Source of the DNA: Tenderia sp965602225
GTDB taxonomy: Bacteria > Pseudomonadota > Gammaproteobacteria > Tenderiales > Tenderiaceae
Direction of reading: 5' to 3'
Assembly (NCBI GenBank): GCA_965602225.1
Contig: CBFCYE010000040.1
Location: 1 to 21,347 of the forward strand
DNA length: 21,347 nt
Both the position numbers and the translations under genes were made by a program. Every line of letters starts with the position of its first letter. The stretch's first letter is position 1. Below the pieces are notes generated by a model. The model was not told where the DNA came from and searched no databases. It was given only the letters and a program-made list of their open reading frames with translations. This document shows positions 9,105 through 14,378 of the stretch, piece by piece.

Positions 9105-9299
9105 TTATTTGGCAGAATCTTTGACCGGGCATGTCTTCAAACCGATCAGTTTATAGGCAGGGCACCAGCCGATAAGCCCAGTTAGCAGTGGCACCGCGCC
9201 AATCCAGCCCCACAGCCCAACTACGTTAGTGTAGGTCAGGCCAACCAGGGCCAGCCCCACGATAACTCGCAACACTCTATCAATATCACCAAGATTCAT
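9105..9299 (-). CDS. DUF2892 small inner-membrane protein (YgaP C-terminal type)
   Basis: A 64-residue protein beginning MNLGDIDRVLRVIVG, with two membrane spans (about 9-27 and 30-48) and the pair GWCPAYK...KTCPV near the C-terminus. This is the DUF2892 pattern, found alone or fused to rhodanese domains such as YgaP. The two cysteines may handle sulfur or redox chemistry. The frame stays open upstream to 9404, but the ATG at 9299 has GGAG eight bases before it and matches the family N-terminus. It precedes the cytochrome gene on the same strand. Function is unknown; a sulfur or respiratory link would suit the host. Confidence 0.8.
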   Translation of the reverse strand: MNLGDIDRVLRVIVGLALVGLTYTNVVGLWGWIGAVPLLTGLIGWCPAYKLIGLKTCPVKDSAK

Positions 9300-9390
9300 T
9301 TTAATGCTCCTTTTTATATGCATTTGCTGTATTTCAGCCCAGGCACAGGCTGCCTTATTGGTAATGCTGACAGGTGTTTTATGCAATGTA

Positions 9391-9405
9391 TGTGACTTTG
9401 TCACA
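9391..9405. promoter_or_regulatory. Perfect palindrome TGTGAC-TTT-GTCACA
   Basis: Six-base arms around a three-base centre, about 90 bases upstream of the DUF2892 start. It resembles a CRP/FNR-family half-site pair (TGTGA...TCACA), but the gap is five rather than six bases. A weak promoter (GTGACA, 17 bases, TAAAAC on the minus strand) would use one arm as its -35. Confidence 0.4.
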
Positions 9406-9414
9406 CAAGGACTT

Positions 9415-9437
9415 ATATATGGACGATGTCCGTATAT
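9415..9437. promoter_or_regulatory. Operator-like palindrome, copy 1
   Basis: A 23-base inverted repeat centred on 9426, with core GGAC-GAT-GTCC. Nine of the ten arm pairs match, the exception being T9420/G9432. It lies about 116 bases upstream of the DUF2892 start. The size and symmetry suit a dimeric repressor such as a TetR-type protein, but no regulator gene is adjacent, so the binding protein is unknown. Confidence 0.5.
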
Positions 9438-9583
9438 TACTATCAGGTATGGTTAATAAAGCGAGTGAAAAATTCGCATTTCCCATCAGCTTAAAATTAT
9501 AACGTGTTGAATTAATGTAGTATTTTTTAACTATAAAAACTTACAATATTCGTGGTATTGGGCGTGTGTTAGAAAAGTGGTTT

Positions 9584-9592
9584 GGGGGGGGG
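9584..9592 (+). repeat. G9 homopolymer tract
   Basis: Nine consecutive G residues lie in an AT-rich stretch directly left of the second operator-like palindrome and about 75 bases before the kamA-like start. Tracts of this length are prone to slippage. Confidence 0.6.
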
Positions 9593-9611
9593 ATACGGAC
9601 ATTGTCTGTCT
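9593..9611. promoter_or_regulatory. Operator-like palindrome, copy 2
   Basis: Core GGAC-ATT-GTCT centred on 9602. It has the same layout as the palindrome centred on 9426: TAyGGAC, three bases, GTCyGT. Arms pair at seven of nine positions. A poor promoter can be drawn through it (TTGTCT at 9603-9608, 17 bases, CAATAT at 9626-9631), so a bound protein would cover its -35 region. Confidence 0.4.
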
Positions 9612-9618
9612 ACTGACT

Positions 9619-9625
9619 GTTATGT
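9619..9625 (+). other. Left cassette junction, core GTTATGT
   Basis: GTTATGT occurs 41 bases before the kamA-like start and is the reverse complement of ACATAAC, the left core of the attC that follows that gene. I infer that the first cassette joins here. The bases to the left do not form an attC stem, so this may be a primary or secondary insertion site. Confidence 0.45.
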
Positions 9626-9666
9626 CAATATTAAGCTATCGAAGTTAATTACATAAAAGGGGCTTA

Positions 9667-10842
9667 ATGGTTTTGAGTAATCTTGACGAACTGAAAAACA
9701 TAGATTGGACGCAGGTTGATTGGCAGGCTGAGCTAAAGAACAATATTAACTCTATTGATTCTCTTAAAAATTATATTGATTTATCTGGGGATGAGGAGAA
9801 GGTGCTTCGGGAGGTGGTCGATAATCACCCAATGAATATTCCGAGATACTACCTGAGTTTAATTAATGAACATGATGCTAGTGACCCCATCCGAAAACTA
9901 GCACTCCCCAGTGAAGATGAGTTAGTTGTAGCAGGCTCTATGGGCGAGACAACCAAAGACCCCTACGGTGATGATAAACACAACAAGGGAAATGGTGTTC
10001 TACACAAATACCCATATTCAGCATTGATAGTGGCCACTGATTATTGCTCTATGTATTGTCGGCATTGTTTTAGAAAAGCGATTGTTGGGCTGCCTAATGA
10101 TAAGACTGTGGAAAATTTTCAGCGTGCCGCAGCCTATATTCGTGAGCACAAAGAAATTACTAACGTCATCATATCCGGTGGTGATCCCTTACTAATCAAC
10201 ACCCGAAGAATCAGAAAAATTTTAGAAAGCCTCGTAGATATTGAACATGTTAATTACGTTCGTATCGGTACAAGAACCCCTGTTGTTTACCCTATGCGAT
10301 TCTTTGATGACGACCTTCTAAAATGTTTCGAAGAGTTTAATAAGCAAAAAACTCTTTACCTTCCTACACACTTTAATCACGTCAACGAAATTACAGATAT
10401 AGCAGCAGAAGCCGTATTGCGTATTCGTCAAACCGGCGTTGCTGTCAATAATCAAGCCGTCCTCTTGGAAGGTGTTAACGATAGCGCTAGTGATATAGAA
10501 AATTTGATGAATGGCTTAGTTAAAATTGGTGTTAACCCCTACTACCTGTATCAATGTATGCCCGTTTCAAGGGTAAGGCACCACTTTCAGGTTCCGCTAA
10601 AAAGAGGGATTGATCTCGTTGATGAGGCCAAGTTACGACTTGACGGCTATGCCAAACGATTCAAGTTCATTATGGGCCATGACATCGGCAAAATTGAAAT
10701 ATGTGGGCGAATTGATGACAAGTTGATATTGAAGCAAATTCACTCGAGACCAGAAGAGCCGGAAAAGGCTAGCCGCATGATGGTAATGGCTTTAGATGAT
10801 AAGGCTGGCTGGCTAGATGATATGAGTGAAATTAGCCTATAG
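9667..10842 (+). CDS. KamA-family radical SAM aminomutase-like protein
   Basis: A 391-residue radical SAM/PLP protein of the lysine 2,3-aminomutase family, which moves an amino group between alpha and beta carbons. CSMYCRHC supplies the iron-sulfur cysteines at 127, 131 and 134, with HKYPYSALIVATDY before it as in the family. The GGDPL SAM-binding motif follows near 177. The likely PLP lysine is K342 in GHDIGK, where classical enzymes have PGGGGK. The two aspartates that hold the lysine side chain appear replaced: QCD becomes QCM, and the Asp seven residues before the PLP lysine becomes Ile. So the substrate is probably not lysine. AAAGGGG (9656-9662) precedes the ATG by four bases. It is AT-rich, followed at once by an attC, and seems to be the first cassette. 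No acetyltransferase (ablB) accompanies it. Confidence 0.85.
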   Translation: MVLSNLDELKNIDWTQVDWQAELKNNINSIDSLKNYIDLSGDEEKVLREVVDNHPMNIPRYYLSLINEHDASDPIRKLALPSEDELVVAGSMGETTKDPYGDDKHNKGNGVLHKYPYSALIVATDYCSMYCRHCFRKAIVGLPNDKTVENFQRAAAYIREHKEITNVIISGGDPLLINTRRIRKILESLVDIEHVNYVRIGTRTPVVYPMRFFDDDLLKCFEEFNKQKTLYLPTHFNHVNEITDIAAEAVLRIRQTGVAVNNQAVLLEGVNDSASDIENLMNGLVKIGVNPYYLYQCMPVSRVRHHFQVPLKRGIDLVDEAKLRLDGYAKRFKFIMGHDIGKIEICGRIDDKLILKQIHSRPEEPEKASRMMVMALDDKAGWLDDMSEISL

Positions 10843-10853
10843 CGGGTGCTTTT

Positions 10854-10968
10854 ACATAACAATGGCAATTGAGAGGGACAAACCTCCGCGGTGCTTAAGC
10901 TGTGCTAAACGCTACGCTAGAACAGTTTAATCTCAGCTACGGCTTGCCTCTCATTGCTGGTGTTATGT
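10854..10968 (+). repeat. attC recombination site 1
   Basis: A 115-base imperfect palindrome from ACATAAC (10854-10860) to GTTATGT (10962-10968), starting 12 bases after the kamA-like stop. The outer arms pair as core, unpaired spacer, then GCAA-T-TGAGAGG with CCTCTCATTGC, leaving one extra T on the left arm. The inner part shares CCGCGGTGCTT with attC 2. Strand exchange would fall between G10962 and T10963. Confidence 0.75.
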
Positions 10969-10983
10969 TTCAAGGGGGCAATA

Positions 10984-11658
10984 GTGAAGTGTTGGATATG
11001 TGGAGATGAAGCGACAACGGGAGAACACTTAACCAAACACTCAGATTTAAAGTCTCATTTTGGTCACGTTTCTCAAACTAGTCCCCTATTTTTACACACA
11101 AAGGAAAAATCAAATCAAAGGCTGAAAACTATAAAAAAGGATTCCCGGCTTAAGTCAGATGCTCTTCTTTGTGGGAGATGTAACAATGATCGTACATCAG
11201 AGTATGACAAAGCATGGGAAAAGCTCTCTGGTTTCCTTCGCCAAAAGAAAGCGCCATTGAATAAGGGTGACTTAATAAAGTTAGAAAAGGTATTTCCAGG
11301 ATCTGTGAAACGTTCAATGCTAAGGGTTCACCTGTTTTTCGTTAAACTATTTGGGTGCGCTATCATAGCCCATGATGTACCAATCGACATCGAGCCTTTC
11401 AGAAAAGGCATACTTGAAGAAAAGTCAGTAGATAATGTCTATTTGGCGTTATGGCCTAGCAATGGAAGGGGAACAGGAAACTCAGATATTGAGTCAGAGA
11501 ATCTTGGTGGTAAGTGTGCTTATGCCACGTGGTTCTATGTCATCGGGGATATCGCGGTAAATGTAATGTATGCCATTCCCGGAGAGCGAAGACTGGGTCT
11601 TGTGGATTCGTGGCATCCATCAACGGTAACAAAACGTATAAAGATTGGCGGCATATAA
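10984..11658 (+). CDS. HNH-like zinc-binding protein in a gene cassette
   Basis: A 224-residue protein starting at GTG 10984, with AAGGGGG six bases before it. This start lies just past the attC core, where cassette genes usually begin; the ATG at 10954 falls inside the attC and is unlikely. The N-terminal 75 residues have the look of an HNH/McrA-type zinc domain: CWICG at 3-7, a GEHLTKHS segment in the place of the family's D/E-H, then LLCGRCNNDRTSEYDKAWE with CxxC and an Asn. The rest, including a possible hydrophobic segment (RVHLFFVKLFGCAIIAHDV), matches nothing I know. Nuclease activity is possible but unproven, since the full His-Asn-His set is not clear. The stop is followed two bases later by the next attC. 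Confidence 0.65.
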   Translation: MKCWICGDEATTGEHLTKHSDLKSHFGHVSQTSPLFLHTKEKSNQRLKTIKKDSRLKSDALLCGRCNNDRTSEYDKAWEKLSGFLRQKKAPLNKGDLIKLEKVFPGSVKRSMLRVHLFFVKLFGCAIIAHDVPIDIEPFRKGILEEKSVDNVYLALWPSNGRGTGNSDIESENLGGKCAYATWFYVIGDIAVNVMYAIPGERRLGLVDSWHPSTVTKRIKIGGI

Positions 11659-11659
11659 A

Positions 11660-11773
11660 ACATAACAATGGCGGTTGAGAGGGGCTTGCCTTCCGCGGTG
11701 CTTCTTGTGCGCTAAAAGAGCCTAGCACACAAGAAACCCCGCTACGGCAAGCCCCTCACCGCTAGCGTTAGCT
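11660..11773 (+). repeat. attC recombination site 2
   Basis: A 114-base site from ACATAAC (11660-11666) to GTTAGCT (11767-11773). GCGGT-T-GAG...GGGGCTTGCC pairs with GGCAAGCCCC-TCACCGC and has the same extra T as site 1. Its left core complements the start of its own cassette (TTATGT at 10963), while its right core belongs to the next cassette. Inner stems include TTCTTGTGCGCT with AGCACACAAGAA. Confidence 0.75.
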
Positions 11774-11846
11774 GTATAGCATACGGTGAACACTGGGAAT
11801 AAAACATTAACACGTAAATATAAGATGACTGAAAGAGGATGCGAAC

Positions 11847-12446
11847 ATGAAAGTACATTATTTGGTCTTTGTACTCTCCTTAACATTTGGAATATTCCTA
11901 TCAACTACAGCAAATGCAACAATCATCCAGCCAATTGAACAAGACTTTATAGATGAACTAAACACGGTTCGTGAAAGCTATGGAAGTTACTCGCCCCTTT
12001 CATTTGACTATCGTCTGTATAATTCAGCAGTTATGCACAATATAGATATGGCGGATAATAACTTTTTTGATCACGCAGGAAGTGACGGAAGTTATGCATG
12101 GGATCGAGCAGTATTACAAGGGTATCCTTCCTATGGCGTTGTAGATTTATTATATTTCGGTGAATTGGCTACTGCTAATGATGTAGTTACTGCCTGGATG
12201 GGAAGCCCAAATTATAGAGATGTCATATTAGAGCAGGGTATCTTTACTGGCTATAACTACCAAGCAATTGGTGTAGCAGTAACGTCATATTCTGGTGGAT
12301 TTCTCTATAACGTCGTTCTCGGTGATTCGCAAGCCATTGCGATGGCAGTGCCTGAACCTAACGTTATAACAATATTTATTATTGGCCTAATAAGTATCAC
12401 CTGTATATCAAGGTGTTCCTCTAAAAGACGCCTGGTGATTAATTGA
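11847..12446 (+). CDS. Secreted CAP/SCP-domain protein with PEP-CTERM anchor
   Basis: A 199-residue exported protein. A signal peptide spans residues 1-25 with cleavage after TANA. The CAP (SCP/PR-1) domain follows at about 30-160: FIDELNTVRESYG, NSAVMHNIDMADNNFFDHAGSDG, WDRAVLQGY and VVTAWMGSPNYRDVI are all in the family order, including two histidines and an acidic GELAT segment that line the CAP cavity. At the C-terminus VPEP (168-171) precedes a hydrophobic stretch and a basic SRCSSKRR tail. This is a PEP-CTERM sorting signal, processed by exosortase in exopolysaccharide-producing bacteria. AGAGGA at 11833-11838 sets the ATG at 11847. The gene is a cassette flanked by attC sites 2 and 3. 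Cargo or lipid binding by the domain is unknown. Confidence 0.8.
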   Translation: MKVHYLVFVLSLTFGIFLSTTANATIIQPIEQDFIDELNTVRESYGSYSPLSFDYRLYNSAVMHNIDMADNNFFDHAGSDGSYAWDRAVLQGYPSYGVVDLLYFGELATANDVVTAWMGSPNYRDVILEQGIFTGYNYQAIGVAVTSYSGGFLYNVVLGDSQAIAMAVPEPNVITIFIIGLISITCISRCSSKRRLVIN

Positions 12447-12472
12447 TATCCAACAACTTTTATTTGAAATAC

Positions 12473-12583
12473 AGCTAACAAAAGCAATTAACTCGGACAT
12501 TTTTCGCGGTGTTCATTTGTGCTATAAGAACCTATCACAAGCCTCTCACCGCTACAAAACGCCGGTTATTGCTGGCGTTAGAA
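12473..12583 (+). repeat. attC recombination site 3
   Basis: A 111-base site from AGCTAAC (12473-12479) to GTTAGAA (12577-12583). AGCAAT-T-AAC pairs with GTTATTGCT, again with one extra T at the same position. The inner CGCGGTG pairs with CACCGC as in the other sites. Its left core CAGCTAAC is the reverse complement of G plus TTAGCTG, the first bases of its own cassette. Confidence 0.7.
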
Positions 12584-12596
12584 AGAAAGAGAGGTT

Positions 12597-13196
12597 ATGA
12601 GAACAATCAAGTTTTTGTTGCTAGCTGTTGTGGTTATAAGTGGGTGTGCCAACACAATCAATCAACGAACTGCCACAAATTATTATGAAGCGGGTGATGT
12701 TGCGCTTGCGCAAGGTGATTTGGCTCATGCTAAAGAAATGTTCTCACGAGCTCTAATTAATGTTCGGCTAGGTAATATGGGTGCTGAAGCAGAGTCGCAG
12801 GTTTTTATGAATTTAGGCCGAACTCAGGGAAATATGTGTGAGTTTGATGAAGCTGAAAATAATTTTATTCAGGCCATTTCATTAAAGTCAGGCACGCATG
12901 GAAATAATTCACCACTTACATTCTCATCAAAGCTAGAGGCGGGCCAATTTGCTTACGATATTGGCTGGTATAAAAAGTCGGTTAAATACTTTGAGCAAGC
13001 ATTAGAGGTTGGCGGTGAGGAACTCAAAAAATCTGACCCGGCAACTTACTATGAGATTTTTAGAGATTATGGCGATGCCTTAATAAAATCTGGTAACAGC
13101 GAAAAAGCCGAAGTAATTAGAAAAGAGCTTGAAATAAGTTCTATTAATTTAAACAAAGCGAGCAATTATGTTCGTTACCCAACCGACTGTAACTAG
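12597..13196 (+). CDS. TPR lipoprotein in a gene cassette
   Basis: A 199-residue lipoprotein. The signal peptide ends in the lipobox VISGC with lipidated Cys17. Two to three tetratricopeptide-like helical pairs follow: YYEAGDVALAQGDLAHAKEM at about 29-48, SQVFMNLGRTQ...FDEAENNFIQAISLK at 67-98, and FAYDIGWYKKSVKYFEQALEV at 118-138. TPR folds scaffold protein contacts, and here on the periplasmic side of a membrane. Ser after Cys17 is Ala-Asn here, with no Asp at +2, so the outer membrane is likely. GAGAGG precedes the ATG, which lies 19 bases after the attC 3 core. It is the last cassette before cbbR. The partner is unknown. Confidence 0.75.
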   Translation: MRTIKFLLLAVVVISGCANTINQRTATNYYEAGDVALAQGDLAHAKEMFSRALINVRLGNMGAEAESQVFMNLGRTQGNMCEFDEAENNFIQAISLKSGTHGNNSPLTFSSKLEAGQFAYDIGWYKKSVKYFEQALEVGGEELKKSDPATYYEIFRDYGDALIKSGNSEKAEVIRKELEISSINLNKASNYVRYPTDCN

Positions 13197-13205
13197 TGAT
13201 TTGTT

Positions 13206-13232
13206 CTCTAACCAGCGCGGTGAAGCGGACAG
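13206..13232 (+). repeat. Truncated or degenerate attC site 4, left half
   Basis: CTCTAAC at 13206-13212 follows the TPR gene by nine bases. Six of its bases complement the first bases of that cassette (GTTAGA). CAGCGCGGTGAAGCGG follows, but no complementary right arm is found before cbbR. I infer the site lost its right half when the array edge formed. Confidence 0.35.
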
Positions 13233-13270
13233 CCATTGATATGTTTGGTGCCCAGTTGGCATAACGATTA

Positions 13271-14179
13271 TTAGTCATGCTCATCCAGTAGATGGTGACT
13301 TTCATTCAGGATGTATTCCAGAAAGGTTTTAGCCACAAGAGAGAGTTTCTTGCCTTTTAAATGCACGGCATACCAGCGTCGTTTAAGTGGGAATCCTTTC
13401 ACATCCAACACCACTAGCTTACCGGCGTTGCGTTCCAGGGTCAGGCTGTGCAGTGACAGCACCGCCAATCCCAGGCCGGCCATTACACCTTGTTTAATCG
13501 CCTCGCTGCTGCCCAGCTCCATATAGGGTTCGATGTGCAGGCCATTTTTTTCCAATAGTTGGTCAAACACCAGTCGTGTGCCTGATCCCACTTCACGATG
13601 TAGAAAGCGTTGTTTGACCAGTGCGTCTAGTTTGATGTTTTTCTTGTTCGCCAGGGGATGGTCGGGTGGTGCGACCACGCCGAGTATGTTCTCCAGAAAG
13701 GGATAGGTCATTAGTCGGTCGTCGTTGGGGATCTGCCCCATCACCACAAAGTCATCTTCATTATTCATCAATCGTTCCATTACACGGGCGCGATTGGTGA
13801 ATTTTAGTTTGGGGTCTACATCGGGAAACTTTTGTAAAAAGTTGCCCAATAAATGGGGCATGAAATACTTGGTGGTGGTGACCACTGATAACAGCAATGG
13901 CCCTTTCACTTCGCCTTTTAATTCTTCAAATGTGTCTTTTAATTCGGCCACTCGGCCGAGGATGTCGGTGCAGGCGGCATACATGGCTTTGCCTGCGGCA
14001 GTGGGGAATGTCTTTTTGCCCACCTGCTCGAACAGGGGCAGGCCCGCCTGTCCTTCAAGACGTTTTAATTGAATAGAAACAGCCGGTTGCGTTAGGTGGA
14101 GTTCTTCTGCTGCACGGGTGAAATTGCCGTGCCTGGCGACCGATTCGAATAGTTTTAGCTGCTGTAAGGTTAGGTGCAT
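13271..14179 (-). CDS. cbbR: LysR-type regulator of CO2 fixation, CbbR
   Basis: A 302-residue LysR-type transcriptional regulator. The N-terminal winged helix-turn-helix runs from LTLQQLKLFESVARHGNFTR through LTQPAVSIQLKRLE to about residue 62. A linker helix and the two-lobed effector domain (about 90-295) follow. It is transcribed divergently from cbbL, the standard place for cbbR, and CbbR proteins activate cbb operons in response to metabolites such as RuBP, PEP or NADPH. The sequence also resembles CbbR in its KLRFTNRAR-type effector region. A weak GGGT stretch precedes the ATG at 14179. It is convergent with the last cassette gene. The assignment rests mostly on context plus family. Confidence 0.85.
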   Translation of the reverse strand: MHLTLQQLKLFESVARHGNFTRAAEELHLTQPAVSIQLKRLEGQAGLPLFEQVGKKTFPTAAGKAMYAACTDILGRVAELKDTFEELKGEVKGPLLLSVVTTTKYFMPHLLGNFLQKFPDVDPKLKFTNRARVMERLMNNEDDFVVMGQIPNDDRLMTYPFLENILGVVAPPDHPLANKKNIKLDALVKQRFLHREVGSGTRLVFDQLLEKNGLHIEPYMELGSSEAIKQGVMAGLGLAVLSLHSLTLERNAGKLVVLDVKGFPLKRRWYAVHLKGKKLSLVAKTFLEYILNESHHLLDEHD

Positions 14180-14201
14180 CTCTTTTACCCATTAACAAAA
14201 G

Positions 14202-14214
14202 TAAATGAAGTTTA
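14202..14214. promoter_or_regulatory. Candidate CbbR-binding half-site TNA-N7-TNA
   Basis: TAAATGAAGTTTA fits the CbbR-type consensus and lies 38 bases upstream of the candidate -10 of cbbL and 23 bases from the cbbR start. The motif is short and AT-rich, so chance matches are common. Confidence 0.35.
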
Positions 14215-14281
14215 TAACAACAATTAATTTTTTTAAATGGTTTGAGGTGGATATAGTTCTCCCACGCTAAGCAATTGGCGC

Positions 14282-14303
14282 CGCCCGAGGGAGTTACTGG
14301 GCG
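14282..14303 (+). other. Leader hairpin upstream of cbbL
   Basis: CGCCC (14282-14286) pairs with GGGCG (14299-14303). ATTTT and an A6-G-T6 stretch follow, and a second small palindrome GGGAATTTCCC lies at 14331-14341. This structured segment would be inside the cbbL 5' untranslated leader and could attenuate or stabilise the messenger RNA. Confidence 0.35.
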
Positions 14304-14378
14304 ATTTTAAAAAAGTTTTTTGGGGCTGGTGGGAATTTCCCTGAGCCAAATCAAATGTAAAAGTGAGGATGCTTAGTT

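Larger units (their letters stand above)
9300..9666. other. 367-base non-coding stretch between DUF2892 and kamA-like genes
   Basis: This AT-rich divergent intergenic region holds a TGTGAC/GTCACA palindrome (9391-9405), a long operator-like palindrome (9415-9437), a G9 tract (9584-9592), a second related operator-like palindrome (9593-9611) and a GTTATGT core (9619-9625) that I interpret as the left edge of the cassette array. I see no gene in it. Confidence 0.6.
9620..13212 (+). mobile_element. Integron-like gene cassette array lacking an integrase (CALIN)
   Basis: Four plus-strand genes are each followed by an attC-like element; three are intact and one is partial. Inferred cassettes are 9620-10962, 10963-11767, 11768-12577, and 12578 to at least 13212, giving 1343, 805 and 810 bases for the complete ones. 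Each cassette's first bases are the reverse complement of the left core of its own attC: TTATGT with ACATAAC (twice), TTAGCTG with CAGCTAAC, and TTAGA with TCTAAC for the last. This is the expected signature of excised circles inserted in line. No tyrosine recombinase gene is present in the window. Base composition is more AT-rich than in the flanking cbb and gshB-like genes. Confidence 0.75.
14180..14378. promoter_or_regulatory. cbbR-cbbL divergent promoter region
   Basis: The 199-base gap is AT-rich near cbbR. It contains a LysR-type TNA-N7-TNA motif at 14202-14214 (TAA, seven bases, TTA), a candidate cbbL -10 TATAGT at 14252-14257 without a good -35, and a leader of about 120 bases before cbbL. 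The weak -35 fits activator-dependent transcription by CbbR. Confidence 0.5.

Noticed and set aside
9300..9404. N-terminal extension of the DUF2892 gene
   Set aside because: The added 35 residues are polar and unlike the family; they overlap the probable promoter, and ATG 9299 has a good GGAG.
9495..9625. A full attC site upstream of the kamA-like gene
   Set aside because: TATAACG and GTTATGT could be cores, but the bases inside them do not pair and there is no extra-T stem as in the three real sites.
10954..10983. ATG at 10954 as start of the HNH-like gene
   Set aside because: It lies within the right arm of attC 1 and has no ribosome-binding site, whereas GTG 10984 has AAGGGGG at good spacing.
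11540..11904. Minus-strand frames across attC 2
   Set aside because: Low-complexity translations of the attC palindrome and neighbouring coding sequence; no ribosome-binding sites.
9400..13270. CRISPR array
   Set aside because: The repeats are three 111-115-base palindromes separated by gene-sized spacers, not short direct repeats with uniform spacers.
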